Shown piece after piece: positions 50,971 through 64,000 of a DNA stretch of 64,000 nucleotides (position 1 is the stretch's first letter; the number at the start of each line of letters is the position of its first letter). A program made the position numbers and the translations under genes. The notes under the pieces were generated by a model, which saw only the letters and a list, made by a program, of their open reading frames with translations, was not told where the DNA came from and ran no database searches. Source of the stretch: Lethocerus indicus (Eukaryota > Arthropoda > Insecta > Hemiptera > Belostomatidae); NCBI GenBank assembly GCA_019843655.1, contig JACDQD010000002.1, positions 5,466,585 to 5,530,584 of the forward strand, written 5' to 3'.

Positions 50971-53900
50971 ATGATGAAGGAAGGGAAGGGCTCTGGTGTG
51001 GATCGATGTGCGTCCCGCACAACCGTGTCACCCTCCCTCACCCACTCCTTATCCCTTATTTCATCTCTAAACCCGTCTTCAACACCTCGGATAACCCCAA
51101 ATACCTTCACCATAGTCTTAACCTTAACGATAGCTAAGGTATTGCCAGAATCTATATTAATAAAACGGTAGGAAATCAATTCAGGGGCGGTATGCATTGT
51201 ACGTGTCTTCGACGTTCAAAAAAACGGTCCAAAAATAACTACTAGAGTTAACAACTTTATGCCTCGAACAACAACAACTTTGTGACTTCATAAAATTGTG
51301 AAGTGGGCTGGAATTGTGAAGTCGAAATTCTGACGTACGAAAAATCTACCTGAACACATTATGAGATGCCGAACTGTCCTAACTCAACAAGATTAACGTT
51401 ACAGGATTTATCTGGGTTCGGTCGTAAATTATAATCTGTTATTTCATTCATTTTTAGGACCTAATATAACTGCAGGACACATGTGCGTAACCATTGTTAA
51501 GCTTTCCTGTATTACATGATTATAAAATTTACAGCGCCCTAGTCATATTAAAATCTTGGATACTAGCAGGCGTTCTTAGAAAACAATTTGTTGGTTCGCG
51601 TTCTTGGACTAAATTCTTTGAATACTTTCGTCCATTTTTAAATTTTATTATAGCGAAATTGGTTTTTCTCGGGCGAAGGTGGACGTATGCAGGTGCGGGC
51701 TACAAAAACGACACAGCCTTCCGGGCGATATTATTTGGACGAAATATCTGGCCGAGAGCGTTAAATATTGCGGCAACAATGCTAATCCAGCCGAGGAGAG
51801 TTAAGCGGATTTGGAGAAATCTTTTGCCCCACTCGCGGAGAGGCACGCGGGCGGGCGGGGGGGGAGGACGGTTGCGCTCAAGACAAAAGCTCTCCGTGCA
51901 ACGTCTCATGCATAAAACACAACTCACTTTCTACAACGCTTTTTTCCCCATTTATGCAATATTTAAGACGGCCCCGCTTTGGGTCCCGCCAACTCTAATA
52001 TAAAACTTTGCCGCTTGCTTTGGGCCTAAAACGCGAGCAAATAGTCTCCCTCTCCCCCTCCACCAACCACTCTTGGGGGACACAAAACGAGCGAGGGGAA
52101 TCCGACACGATTTCTTCGACTATAACAACCAAAATGCCGCCGCTTACGATTCCGACTGAAATCAATTGTAAATGTAAATTTCTTTTATTTTATGTAATTT
52201 CACCAGACAGTGGATGATATTATTTTCCAATTTGTATGAATAAGCTGTGGGGACTAAAGACCGTCATAACTGGGAGAAATGCAGCCTATAGAATTCAATC
52301 CAATAGCCAATAATAATAACTTATTAACATTTATATCGTGCAATATAGAGATAAAACATATCATTATTTTCAAATACGAATTATAGGATGAGTTACTGAA
52401 CAGGGTATTAGTATCTAGTTGTGCTGAAGCCAATATAATCGGGCCACAGTAGGCATTGTTCATGCTATCTGCTGATTTCGTAGAATGCTAGACAGGTTTA
52501 GGCTTCTCGTAACCTTCAGTAGAGTTCCGCCAGTACCTTAGATTGGCACTTGTTGGGTCTCGACCCTTGAAATTATGTTATAGTTATTATTCAATTTTCT
52601 TACGGACGAATAAATTCAATTCAAATTACAGAACACATCTGAGTCTACGGGAGGATGTGTTTATATCTGTGAGTCAATTAGGCTAGCGAGAACGGAATGG
52701 GCCGTTATACAATTATTAGACTCGGTTCCCACAAATATATTCTGCACCCGGTTGTATCGTCGATAACGTCTTTAGAATCGAAGGTAGTCCCCGTTTGTCT
52801 GCCTATCGTCAAACAGTGCCGTTGTTTGCTGTCTTCGAGGCCGGGGGTGAAGTGATATCGATTCGTTACATCCGGCGTAAAGCAAATATGAACCGGCGAG
52901 CCCATATTTGCCTTCGCCAGACCGAAACTACCTCCCCATCAACAATTAGATATAATAGCCGGCCCGTGGAAACGAAATTACGTCGGACCTCTATTATTGA
53001 TACCAATTTATACGCGCGCGCTGACCTACAAACTTTCAGTAAATTTGAATATTGCGGAGGAGAGGGACCGATTCTCTCTTAACCTTAAATAAAAACGTAA
53101 TAACGTACTTATTCCGGAAAGTCAACTCGGCTTGTGAAGTCAATACTGCGCTTCTTTATACATTAAAGGGGCCGTATTTTAATATCACTGTTCGATATGA
53201 GAATACCAAAAACAATAGCACAAATAAAGTACAGATTTAAGTAGTATGTCTGAGATATGAGAAAACTGACTGAAACATGAGGCAACTCGGGTACAATGTA
53301 AACCCCGAACTCAAGGACTAACCCAGGTTATAACCTCAATGGTGGACCGTCATATCCGACAATGCAACCCACGTGAAATTCACAGTGCGATAATTCATTC
53401 AATTCTATGTCTCCCCGTCAAAAAGGAGACTATTGCAATTTATTCAGAGTTCTGAGAGGTTCAGAGTTCAACATAACTAAAATATGTTGAAACATTTCTA
53501 AAACTTTAACTCAGAAAGTAGAATGACTCGACAGCTACTCTGGTGTTCGTAGTCTGCGCATTAATTATTTGCATACCAAATGTATACAGTATAAATACGC
53601 GCACAGCCCAGACAATTCTTGGTACACTCTGTTGGAGTTTAAACATTCTAAACATTGGTGACCGACATGTTTGATTGAGCATTATACGTTGAGGATTCAA
53701 AGAAGCGTCACCGAAAGTTGACAGAAACCAATCAGTCGAAAACCAATCAGTCTGATTAATTTTGCGGGACGGGGAATCAATTAAACGGCAAGCGTCCGCC
53801 CGGAACACCCAACCGCCCCCACACCCCCCCCCGGCAAAGATTCACAAACCTACATCTCCAATTCCAATTTTAAAAGAGATTCGGTAGTCCAATTAAAACA

Positions 53901-54716
53901 AACGAGATTCTGTCCAAACAACTTTCTGAACTTAGCCAAAAAGTATAAATGAATTATAACTCCGAGTATAATAATGCGCGCATTAAATTTCTTGCGTTGA
54001 GGTCTGTGAAGGTTCGGAATGTCATACCCGTGTAGGTTCGTCATCTCCGTATCGTCCGTTGCTACTAATACAAAAGAGGACGCTTTAAAGGATGTTTAAA
54101 TCATTTAACGAAAACATTGGATACCAAGTGAAACCCGAAACTACGTATTCGTAAATAGGTTAATATAATGTAACTAGTCGATTTTATTATGAACATTTTA
54201 ATGAGTTCTTAAATGCATTAAAGATATAAATATCAGCGTTGATTGTTAAACAAATAAAAACTACTTTATCGTCTGCCGTATAATAAGATTTGATAAAGAA
54301 CAAAATTGTTTGGGAACTCCTTGAACTATGATTTCCTTCCTATTTTTCCTCGGAACGCGGTTTTCAACGGCAATGTGTTCTTTTTTCAGCGGCCATCTAC
54401 GAGACAAGGGAAAACGGCCGCGAGGACGAGCTTTTATGGGAAGGAAGTTCCTCGTTTTCTTCCCCTCGCACGACACACCCTATCGCCATACAGTATCGAC
54501 TGGTGTATTCTTCAGACGCTTTCCCATACCCCCTTCACGGCGGTAACACAACACAAAGTCGCAATATAACAAAGCTCTAACAATATTTCCAAGAGAACAA
54601 CACTCCGGCGTCACTCGGGTACAACCAATATATACGAGTTCGCCTAACTTTTATACAATCATCGTTTTATATCATTCGAAAAAACATAATGATAATAACT
54701 AAACAGAGCAAGTTCA

Positions 54717-54747
54717 TTTTACAATACAGAGTCACTGTATTGTAAAA
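54717..54747. repeat. Perfect hairpin, 13-bp stem and 5-nt loop
   Basis: TTTTACAATACAG and its exact reverse complement flank a five-base loop. It is not followed by a T run that would suggest a polymerase III end. Confidence 0.65.
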
Positions 54748-57700
54748 CAGGACGGTCCATGTTCAGCATATAATACTTCATAAAAGAAACGACTGAAGAA
54801 TGAGTTCAAACCGATCTAGAATAACCGGTCTAGAAGTAAAGGAGACACGGCCAGCTAATCTCATATTCAGAGGTATTACGGAAAACCTCATTTCTCTAAT
54901 GGCACTAGCTCTGGGGTCTATATATTGGGGTACAGCCGTGTAGGTGTTTTGGACTTTGTTCAGCGAGGGCCGTGGGCACGTGCCTCATTGAGGAGGTACC
55001 GAGTTCGGCGAACTGTAGTAAGAGGTGGAGAACACTTGCGAAGGGGAGTGCGGTGTTTAGTGGGCCGTGACGAGAGGCCGAAACCAACTTAGTCCGACCA
55101 AGTCCTACTTGGGGCCCGTCTCGATTAGGACACCGTCCAGATTACTTGACACATCGAGGCCGTTCTTCGATTTTGGTCGAAAGCAATCGAATTGGCTTAG
55201 TTTTTAGCCGTGTCCTAGCTTAATGGAGAAAAATCTTAATCTTATTCTTAATAAATTTCATAATCGGTAGAGCAAATTATATTTTAAATTTAAATATATC
55301 GTATTGCCTTATCACATGATCGATACAATCAATTAATTCATTTTAGCTAAGAGAAATATAGCCTAGTTGAAGCGAGGTTCAGCAGTAGGGAAACCATTTG
55401 ATGAAAAATTAACTGTGATACAGAAGTAGGGTAGATTTATGGGGATCAGTGACCCAAGTCAATTATGCTAATGATCTGTCTGAACGTTCAATTCATCGCA
55501 ACTCGTGCATGAGAGCGATTCTGAATTTATGACTCCGGTGTGCTTTCGAAATTGGAGTAAAATGTAGCAACAATTTGTCTTTCTTTCTTTTCCTTCTCCC
55601 GTTGTATCTTTGTTATGTTCACATAGTTAGCTTTATTGTGCTCCTATAAATCATGAGTTTCATGGCGCTTTCAGTTCTTGGAAATGATATGCTATTTTCA
55701 AAAATTGAGGCAAAAATATGGTTAATATGCTTGGTACCTTCAGAGTTAGTTTTTGAAAATCCGTTCTAATGTAAAATTGTGGCGTCCACAATAGACACAT
55801 TATTTGCATTTTTTCTATTCCTTAAATACCACAATGAATAATTCATATACGGTAGGAAAACTAGGTCCAATATTTCTAACTTTCTAACCGGAGCACTCTA
55901 TGAAAGCGCAGAAATGAATGAAAACTTAATTGAATAAATTCAATCAAGAGTAAATAATACTTTCAAAGAATACTGCATTTCTTCATTCAAATTTAATTCT
56001 CTTAATGACTGGAACTTTCATTCAGTCAGATTGATTAAGTGAATAGACGCCCGTAAATATCTGAGTTTTCATTCAATTATATTAACTCCTAACGAATTCT
56101 CAGTTTTATTAATGGCTAATTCAGTGACAATTCGTAAATTTAATTTTACCCAGGAAGCTTACTTTTATTTTATTTTATTTCATCTAATGAATATTTTATA
56201 TAATGACCACCTTGGATATGATATTGAGAATTTCCGTTGCGTCACTAAATATCGCTTATGAAACAAATATTCATCTCTCTATGCCCACTCACAATATAAA
56301 TGGTTTTGAGTCAGAGCGGTTCAGGATTCTCGCACACCTCGGCTTCCAACGAACCATCCTGTAAGTCCACGTCGTAGCGCAGATATTAACAGCATTAACA
56401 GTGCACATAGGATTAAAATTCAATCCAACTTTTGACGATGGAACATGAAAATTGTTTAAATGTTTCTCACCTTTATTCGGCGAATTTAAAAGGACACACA
56501 AGAAGAGGGGACCAGGCGGCGGAGATGCGGTTCAGAATTTAATTAAAGCTTAGGGCTTATCTGAGGCCGAGCCACCAAGTCCCATTTTCAAGTCGGCCTC
56601 CAAAATCATTTCCCCCGGTAATTGAAAAATGGCCCCCTCCCACCAGCCCCGGCGGACGGCTCGTCCCCCAACCCACATGTCCGACATATTTCCAGACAGT
56701 ATTCCACCTAGACCGGCCAACGTTTTAAATCGCGTAGGCAAAATTTAATTTGCGGCGCTCCTTCCTAAGCAGATTTTTATCTCACGCGTATAAACATTCC
56801 ATCTTCAATCAGATCTTATGATAATTAACGATAAGTATAAAACGAACGAAGTACGACCACCGGTATGGTAAGGTAAGGGTATTTACTTAAGTGTTACTTA
56901 ATGTACTTACGCGATTATTAAGTAAAATCATTAATATAAATTTGTTATTTATAATCCCGTATAAATCAGAAGAGAATATTCACTAAGGGATTATATTCTT
57001 GCGGAATACAAGAAAAGCGGAAAACAAATCTAAAGGCTATCCGGATTCGGGCAGAGGCAATAATACGAGTACTATTGGGAGAGAAAAGGGTTGATCTAGC
57101 CGGCTCGTCGCCGAGGATATCGGAATCAATGAAATTCGACAATATCCAAGTGGAAGGATTCTTCCTTTAGGGTTATTTGGCTTAAAGCGGAGCGTCAGAC
57201 AACGCTCCGGCGGAGTTTTATGCCTCTCGCTCGTAAACCAGAGTCCAACGACAATAGGCCTACGTTTTACGATCATTCCGCATCGTGCCCCACCGCCGAG
57301 ATGATGTACCTCGTTCTCGGCGGTTGAGACGGAGGAATTTTTTTTTCTTGGTGGAGTTTTTTTCAAAAAAACTGGAAAAAGTAAAGAAAAACGGAGAAAG
57401 AATGAAAGGAGCGGGGGAAAGAGGCCTCATATCCCTCGGGAACACGAGTGGGCTTGGACCGAGTCGGTAGGTTCGTCCCGGCGTCTCATACACCCCACCC
57501 GCCGGCCCACTATTCAACAGAACTGAAGCAGTACCTCCACAATATTTTGTGAACTTGCCTCTTGACGAAGTCCGGAAGGAATAGCAGGTCATACGCCCGG
57601 TATTTAGCCCCAAATAAAACACTTGCAAGCCATTTATCATCATTAGTCGTTCATAATAGCGTAGTGAAATGATAAACATTAAACGAAAATTAACGAAAAC

Positions 57701-60700
57701 CAATTTTTCAACCTTGAATTGTTCGTAGCTTATCGTTATTAATAAAAAGGAGTTTCGGGTAATGTTGAACGCGCATGTTGAAAATGTTTCATCCGAATGC
57801 AATACCTTTACTTCAGGTGTTTTAAACATTTGCTACATAGAAAATTTAAAATCCTAAATAAAATTAAGGGAAGACTCCAATTACAAATTTTCTCTATTCC
57901 ACAACGATTAACAATTTCTTCTTGAGTACATGTACAAACAAATATATAAATAGCCGTAATAAATACCTCGCTATTAAAAGCAAAAATGTCGTGTAAATTA
58001 TTTATTGAATTAGTTCCCATTTATTTTAAAATATTCCTATATTCTCCATATTTTTTCAAACCAATTCTTAGTTCGAAATTCTTAATGATTAGGCCTCAAA
58101 TATTCTCTAAAATAAATGGAAACCATAAAGAAAAACATTATATACGGTATCGGCTATCGGCCCAGGAATGTTTTTCTGTTATTTTTTCAGAGAGGCATGA
58201 ATCCCTATCCCTCGGGAATGCGTAAAAATTGAGGGGTGAACCGGTAGATTTAACCTCCGAAGGGGTAGGAAGGAGTGCCGATACCCCAATACTGAAACAC
58301 CACACATCGCTAGGTCGATTACCTAAACAGAACTAGCGTACGATATAACTTTATTATTTACCCCTATTAGAAGTACTTGGGCTCTTGTGCGCTTATAAAA
58401 ATTTCGCAAGAAGATGATTGCGGAAACGATATAATATTTGGAGGTCAGCAATTCGTACATCCCAAATAAGGAAGCGCTAAAGAAAAGAAAAGCAAAGAAA
58501 AAGAATGCAGTAATAGTCGTTTCTTTATATGAAGTTCACTTGGGGTATTGTTACTGCGGTAGTGTATTTAGCGGTCAAGGTTAAATTATCACGAAATTAG
58601 TATGGCAACAAACACAACAGTGTGTTGTAGTGACCTGTCCAGTTTAAAATCAAATAGGCGAATGAAGTTCGAATATGGCAGGAGCGACAGTTAATAAATA
58701 TGACGTCAGCTACGATACAGAGACCCTCTGAAATTATAAGACGAGTTAAGACGAAGAAGATGAAGTCTGCGCTTGTGAAGGTTATACAGTAATAAAAGCG
58801 CCCACCATCAACGGCATTATTTTAGTAAGTTCTGAAGCACAGAAGGCAACTTGAAGGAAAAATATAGTTAACGACGCGGAGGCCTCGGCGGGAATTTCGG
58901 CAGACAGTTATTTCCCGTACATTTCACCGTTTAGGGAGCCGTCCCCGGCCCCGTTATTTGAACCCAGTGAGAATTGCACCCGGCCCTTTTTTTTACGGCC
59001 GCCCTCTCCTTACGACTTTATCGCCGCTTTTCTCTTTTATTTTATTTGTTTCTTTTATTTTTTACTGAACCCGCGCATTTTATATTAGCGGAATAGAATC
59101 ACATTTTTCCAGAGAAGGATGGGATTGAATACATAATATAAATAAATAATCTACGAGAAGGAATTTGAACTCCGCAAGATGGAGTTACCGCCCTTGATGT
59201 ATTTGTAGTGTCGTGTTTTTAATGTATAATATATATTTACTTATCTTACTGGCCAAATTCTGTTCCAACCAACAAAAAAAAATTAACGACAGTATTATCG
59301 TTTAATTTAATGGAAGAAATAACGAAGGATTCGGGTATCGTCTTAAATGCAGCAAACGGTAAAAAGTAAGGAGAATCATTCGTGCGTAAATTGCGACAGT
59401 TGTACAGGGCGGATATGCGGGCGTTCACTCTCCGGGCGTATTTTGCCGTAACACATAGATCAACGCCAAATGTGGGAGGTTTGCGGTTTCCCTCGAATTA
59501 ATATGCGGTCGGTGTTGACTAATTCCTTAACATTCCGGCTCCTTACCCCTTCAGCTCGTTCTGCTTCGATATTTGCCACAGGGCCGCGGTCTCTTGCACG
59601 ATTTCAATAAGCCATTCTACTTATTGAATATTAATAGTCTCACCGATATTAATAATTACAATCATATATTGTATGTATACCAGGATAACCGAACCGGGTC
59701 AATCCGCATAAGACAATGGACACTTTATGTCCCCAGCTCTGACTCAGGGATACCTTGAGAAGTTAAATAATAGGAAAAATATCAAAATAGGCCGAATAAA
59801 ATAAACTCTTTCAAACTATTCGAAGAAAGATTCTACGTGGTGTTTATGGACGAACTAGAATCTGGAGCTGTTCGGATATATGTTGGTTTATATTGTGTAG
59901 TGTTATACCCTATTAACAAACACGGGGATGCCAGTTGTTCCTATGCCTTGTTCGGCAAATTCTCCCTCGCATATGGAAAAAGTAAAAACAAGGGAATCAC
60001 TTAAAGGGGAGCTAGGGGAGGCGGGTTTCATTTGGTAGGACTGAGCCCTTCTCAATTGGGGAAGGGAAGGCCATATATTACAGGGCACCGGAAATTCCAT
60101 AGGTGTCCGGCCAGGTTCGGTCCTCGCAAACTCCCTTATTGCATTTCTCGGGGCTTTCTCTGCCGAGATCCGGCCTTAAATTAAAACGGGGTTCGCGTCT
60201 TTAAGGGTAATTTATTCGGTTACAAGCAGACGACAAGACGGGTTACAACTGAAAATTCGCCGAGTGAAAAAAAAACCGCCGGGGAAATGTATTATTTCGG
60301 ACGCACGGGGAAATGTAGCATCGGTACGAGATTCAAAATAAACAGAAATTTTCGCTGTTGTTTCAAAGGACCAATCAAAAAAGTTGAAAAAATAATGTCG
60401 CGAAAAGTAAATTGAAATTAGATTAGACGACACGCGGTGAAAGGTAGCGAAATAAAATTTGAAATCCTTATTTCGTTTCGACGGCAAGCAACTTCTAAAC
60501 CAGGAATCCCAGTGTCGGTCAGGAATTTTTGTTACGCATTCCGATCAACTCGGGTATCGAACTCCAGACAATTTTGCAATAAAGCACGCTGTTAAAAGGT
60601 AGTCGGGATTAATGAAAGAGTAGGAATGTATTGGTTCATACTGCATTAAAAAAACGTATTTTTGTACATCGATGAAATGCTACGAGGGAAATAATCCTTT

Positions 60701-61880
60701 CTCTGACCTATTCTTGAATATAAAGTCGGATAAAACACGAAGCCTAATAAGAAAGACAGTGGGGGAATCGGGCGAGTTAAGGGAGGGTCGGGGGAGGCTG
60801 AATGAATACAAGGAATTGCCATTTATGAAGGTTGGAGATAAGAGGGAAGGGACCCCAAACAAACAAGGGGGGGCCATCTATTAAGGAATCCACTTGTCGA
60901 GCGGGGCCACGGTGGCTCGTCTTCAAAGGCGCATAGGTAAACAGAGTCCAGCACTATCACTTCAGACAGATAAGTCCGCCCCTCACCCTCCACTCTAGAG
61001 GACTTCAGTTATCGAGCCGGCACAAAACCGCGTAGCATTAAACTAAACAAAATGTATAAACGAATTCAGATTGAACAAACTGTGGGTCTAATTTATTGTC
61101 TAAGGAATAGGCTGGCTCTACTAATTATAATTGTAATAACCGAGAGGAGGTGGTATGGATAGACCAAATAACCGACTACAGAGCTTCCATTATATCCTGC
61201 CATGTTCATCAGGGGTAACAAATTAATTAATTAATACGAACTCTGGGATAAAAAGTACGATATTCTGGGAAATTCATCGACACCATTTGACATTATCTTC
61301 AAGAACTTCTTACTTCATCTGTTGAGATAATAGTGAGGGATATTTCAAAATGACAAATATTTCTGTATTTGTATAAATAACTGGATCAGATTCTATTTGT
61401 TTCTCTGTGTATGGAACTGCGTCCATTAGGCTCGATCTAAACACAGTCGTAACCAATCTTGGCCCATACAACCCCCAGTTAGTGGTCTCAATGGTTCTAA
61501 TTGTACGCGCCTCTAGCCTATTGAGTCACAGCGAACCCAATTGATAATTGAGAGGTTAATAATTGTTTGCTGTGACAGCGAAATAACTCAAAGGAAGCTA
61601 ATTATATAGAAGTTATGCAGAATCTACGACGAGGTAATCTGGCATACTGAAACATGAATGTTTCTTCGCTCAAGATAATTCAGAACAAAATTCAATAAAC
61701 AGCATTAACGCTGCGTCAGAAACGATAGAAACCCACTTTGAGGGGCCAGTACTGGCTAATATATAGTATATCTATCGTTTGGTAGTTTTGATCGTGGTTA
61801 ACAATCAAATATACCAAACATATTAATATTTAAAAAATTACACTAGAAAATACTTATAAAGGTGTGAAATGTATACTCAC

Positions 61881-61941
61881 TCGTCACAAGTTGTTGTCAT
61901 GCCCTGCTTGGTCATTCCCGCCAAATCCCCCTCATTATAGC
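61881..61941 (-). CDS. Exon a (61 nt), most 5' exon seen
   Basis: A small exon preceded by an excellent acceptor (a run of eight Ts, then GTTCCAG) and followed by a near-consensus donor, GTGAGT. Two of the three frames contain stops. The open one reads YNEGDLAGMTKQGMTTTCD (residues 1-19), starting with two bases that complete an upstream codon and ending with GA. That GA plus the first base of the next exon makes a Glu codon, so it joins exon b in frame across a 50.8-kb intron. The exon needs a preceding exon ending in phase 1, which I did not find in 61942-64000, so the gene continues beyond the window. Finding only one open frame in 61 nt is weak on its own; the strength comes from both splice sites and the phase match. 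Confidence 0.82.
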
Positions 61942-64000
61942 CTGGAACAAAAAAAATTCAAGTAAGAAATAGAATCAAGAGTAATTAGGCGTAACTTGGG
62001 GGGATATTTATAAATTGTAGTCACGTTGTCAAACTGATAGTCACTTGTTAATGCAGTCGGTTTGTAACCATTCGTTTCGACGATATAAAGGAAGGTCTCA
62101 GAAATTTGCTTGAAATATAAGTTATTTGGCCACTGGATATAATCAAGCTGCACGGTATCAACATTCAGCATTCTTTCTGGTGATCACTTTTCCATTGTAA
62201 TCATAAAAATCTCCTCATGTTGATATAGAATTTCTCTTGTATAATTATAAAGGACTGGATATAAACTCCAATTAATATCGCAGGGCAATCATAAATTCCC
62301 GAGAACAGCCTGCATCATACGATATCCTCGATTGAGTGTGTACAATGTACATACTTCCTAATGCATATATGGATGACAAAGGATAACACGGTAAATCCTG
62401 TGCACACATAACTTCACTTCTCTTTCCGGCGAGGAATCGTTCCAAAGTCGACTCGCGAAGCCGAGATTGTAATTAATGGGAGGGATGAATACTTCACCGG
62501 CCGCCTAATCCGTTCCATCAAACTTGTACTGATTTCAAAGTTTAGCCGTCTATCGATCATTTACCGTCTGCCGTGTTTCCACGGGTATATTTACTTCTCA
62601 TTAATAGTCCATACAACTTCACTTGATGGGAATTCAATGTCGCTACGCCGAGGAATGGGTAGGGGGGGCTCAACTCGCACTGCTAAAACGTTCCGCCCCA
62701 ACTGCTAAGTGCAATATTCACTTTTAGTTTAATTGGTGAACACAACTTTGGTGGAACGTGTCACGATAGAATACAGAATAGTGCGTTTTAAGTAAGTGTA
62801 AGTGTGACGCATTTGAAACACGTTTCTGTGACAAAATCAAATTCTGTGAGCGGCACTTTATTTATGAAAAATAGTGCGGTAGTTCGAAATCAAGGAATAC
62901 TGAGGTATGATTAAAGAATAAGAGCTCTGTTTAACATTACGAACAGTTTTCCTTGTTATATGAAAATATTTACTCAACAAATATACGCACAGCCATATTT
63001 ATACAATCTAAAAACTCAGATGTTTGTCGACAGATAAACAGTGATCCTTTTTTATTATTTCATAATACCGAACTCGAAACTATATATATTATAGTTAAAT
63101 ATTCACAACAAATATACTAATGTTTTTGCTCTACATAAAATTAACAAAATGCCGATCTATTCCGTTAATACTTCCATTGAAACAAAAGATAAATCGGTCG
63201 TAAAGAGGCAGCCGGTTTCGTAATTGAAAAAAAGAACGATGACGAGAGGAAATAAATAAAGGAGAAGGAAAAAGCGGCGGGGGTCGGGGATGAGCCAAGT
63301 AAGAGGATAGAAGCAATCGAGGAGAGGTTAAGCCCGGGGAGCTTGGATGGCATCGTTAGCCGGTTCCATGCCCACCACCACGGCACACTCAAATTTCAAC
63401 TACTCCAACCTAATACCTACCGCATGCCGGCAATTCAAATATGACAAATTTGAACGAGGACAACAAATATAACGTCACTGATCAATATTAATCTGCAGTG
63501 AGCATAAAGTGCGTAACATCAACCAATAATATAACGTGTTGTATATAATATATATCATATATTTATAATATAATATATATTATATAAAATTAGTTTCAAG
63601 TTTTTAATTAATTAATCCCCCACAATACTTGTGATCTATTCTAGTAAATGTTATTTTTTTTCTCAAATAAAATTATAAGTTACAAGTATATCTATAGAAA
63701 TTCCTAGAATAATTTGAATATTCAATTGAAATTTCTCTCGAAATGTGTTTGGGAAGATTTCGTTCGAGTCATTTATTAGGAGGGCTTATTTTAGACATTA
63801 CTTAGTTTCCGGGGAATTCCAGTTGTCCACTCGGCATCCGTCCGGAATGAAAATTCGTCTCATTCCTTGTCGTCCCTAATTAATTAAAGCATTTAGCCGC
63901 GTGAACGTCGCCGAACGTTATGGATTAACCTGTGTTATTAATGGTATCCCAGCCACTAGTGTTCATTCTAAACGGAGCTAATTCCCCGCCCCAGGAGGAG
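61942..64000 (-). other. Upstream intron or flank, no exon found
   Basis: The exon before 61881-61941 must end in phase 1. A donor-like GTAGGT near 63412 gives the right phase, but its possible upstream acceptor leads into stops. A very AT-rich stretch lies at about 63530-63600. Nothing else is supported. Confidence 0.6.

Larger units (their letters stand above)
11049..61880 (-). other. 50.8-kb intron between exons a and b
   Basis: Bounded by GTGAGT at 61880 and CTTTTTCAG at 11049, with phases that match directly (GA plus A gives Glu). No internal exon is needed and none was found with both splice sites and matching phase. The interior is mosaic: AT-rich DNA dense in TTAATTA-type cores alternates with GC-rich CpG blocks (for example about 12.24-12.32, 20.33-20.53, 22.48-22.68, 28.4-28.6, 42.0-42.2, 45.07-45.32, 54.9-55.1 and 56.53-56.74 kb). 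It holds five dinucleotide arrays and a repeat cluster at 35.1-40.4 kb. Intronic enhancers are a reasonable inference from size and composition. Confidence 0.75.
2922..61941 (-). other. Partial eight-exon gene, unrecognised scaffold-like protein (gene span)
   Basis: Eight minus-strand exons join into one open frame. Each boundary has a GT donor and an AG acceptor, and the phases fit at all seven junctions (2/1, 2/1, 0/0, 1/2, 2/1, 0/0, 1/2). Residue numbers here count from the first full codon of the 61881-61941 exon. The protein is low-complexity and disordered-looking: a short helical-looking segment (residues 21-43), a Gly-rich run (47-79), a YMSM motif (93-96), nine prolines (235-243), a basic cluster near 277-281, a long acidic and Ser-rich middle (288-626), and compact motif-like blocks at 658-669, 720-737 and 846-865. 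There is no transmembrane segment or enzyme motif in the visible part. The 5' end is outside the window. A scaffold or adaptor protein, or the long cytoplasmic tail of a receptor, would fit; this is inference and I do not recognise the family. Confidence 0.85.

Noticed and set aside
50585..51197. Open frames of 106-146 codons on both strands
   Set aside because: Produced by the GA microsatellite.
51494..52003. 169-codon open frame on plus
   Set aside because: No splice sites or upstream signal, erratic composition with a Gly/Arg-rich patch from a GC-rich block, and nothing recognisable. Chance is enough in 64 kb and six frames.
54900..55200. GC-rich block suspected as a small RNA gene
   Set aside because: It does not match 5S rRNA, U snRNA or tRNA landmarks that I know.
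63412..63490. Donor-like GTAGGT with phase-1 coding upstream, considered as the exon before 61881
   Set aside because: From the nearest good acceptor (CACTGCAG) all three frames hit a stop before the donor.

Overview
The window looks like animal nuclear DNA, most likely from an insect. It is AT-rich, has no bacterial-style gene packing, and carries one gene split by GT-AG introns, dinucleotide microsatellites, a foldback MITE family and a dead Jockey-type LINE. The order or species cannot be told from the sequence. No rRNA, functional tRNA, CRISPR array or operon was seen.

The only gene I can support lies on the minus strand and runs off the right edge of the window. Eight exons were joined by hand: 61881-61941, 10734-11048, 8410-8536, 6719-7076, 5240-6260, 4548-4707, 4122-4374 and 2930-3232. 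All splice phases agree across the seven junctions, giving one open frame of 865 whole or split codons (numbered here from the first full codon of the 61881-61941 exon). The product is long, mostly disordered, and rich in Ser, Pro, Gly, Arg and acidic residues. It has a YMSM motif, a nine-proline run, a basic cluster and several compact motif-like blocks near the C-terminus. It resembles a signalling scaffold or a long cytoplasmic tail, but I do not recognise the family and give no gene symbol. Its 5' end is outside the window. Its 3' end is either a stop at 2922-2924 or lies further left if the good donor after 2930 is used.

Layout. 1-2921: downstream or intronic DNA with a 301-bp foldback MITE (815-1115) and a GC-rich island (about 1820-2060). 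2922-11048: seven exons with introns of 173 to 2197 bp; one intron holds a second copy of the same MITE (4878-5125). 11049-61880: one intron of 50,832 bp with no convincing internal gene, in which AT-rich DNA with TAATTA-type cores alternates with GC-rich, CpG-containing blocks. A repeat cluster fills about 35.1-40.4 kb: two related repeat subfamilies, one tandemly duplicated, and a 598-bp 5'-truncated Jockey-like LINE inserted in the second tandem unit with a 12-bp target-site duplication. 61881-61941: a 61-nt exon. 61942-64000: further upstream intron.

I found no clear new biological system. The points most worth following are the unrecognised gene with its very large phase-consistent intron, the MITE pair, and the LINE-in-tandem-repeat insertion whose empty site is preserved next to it.
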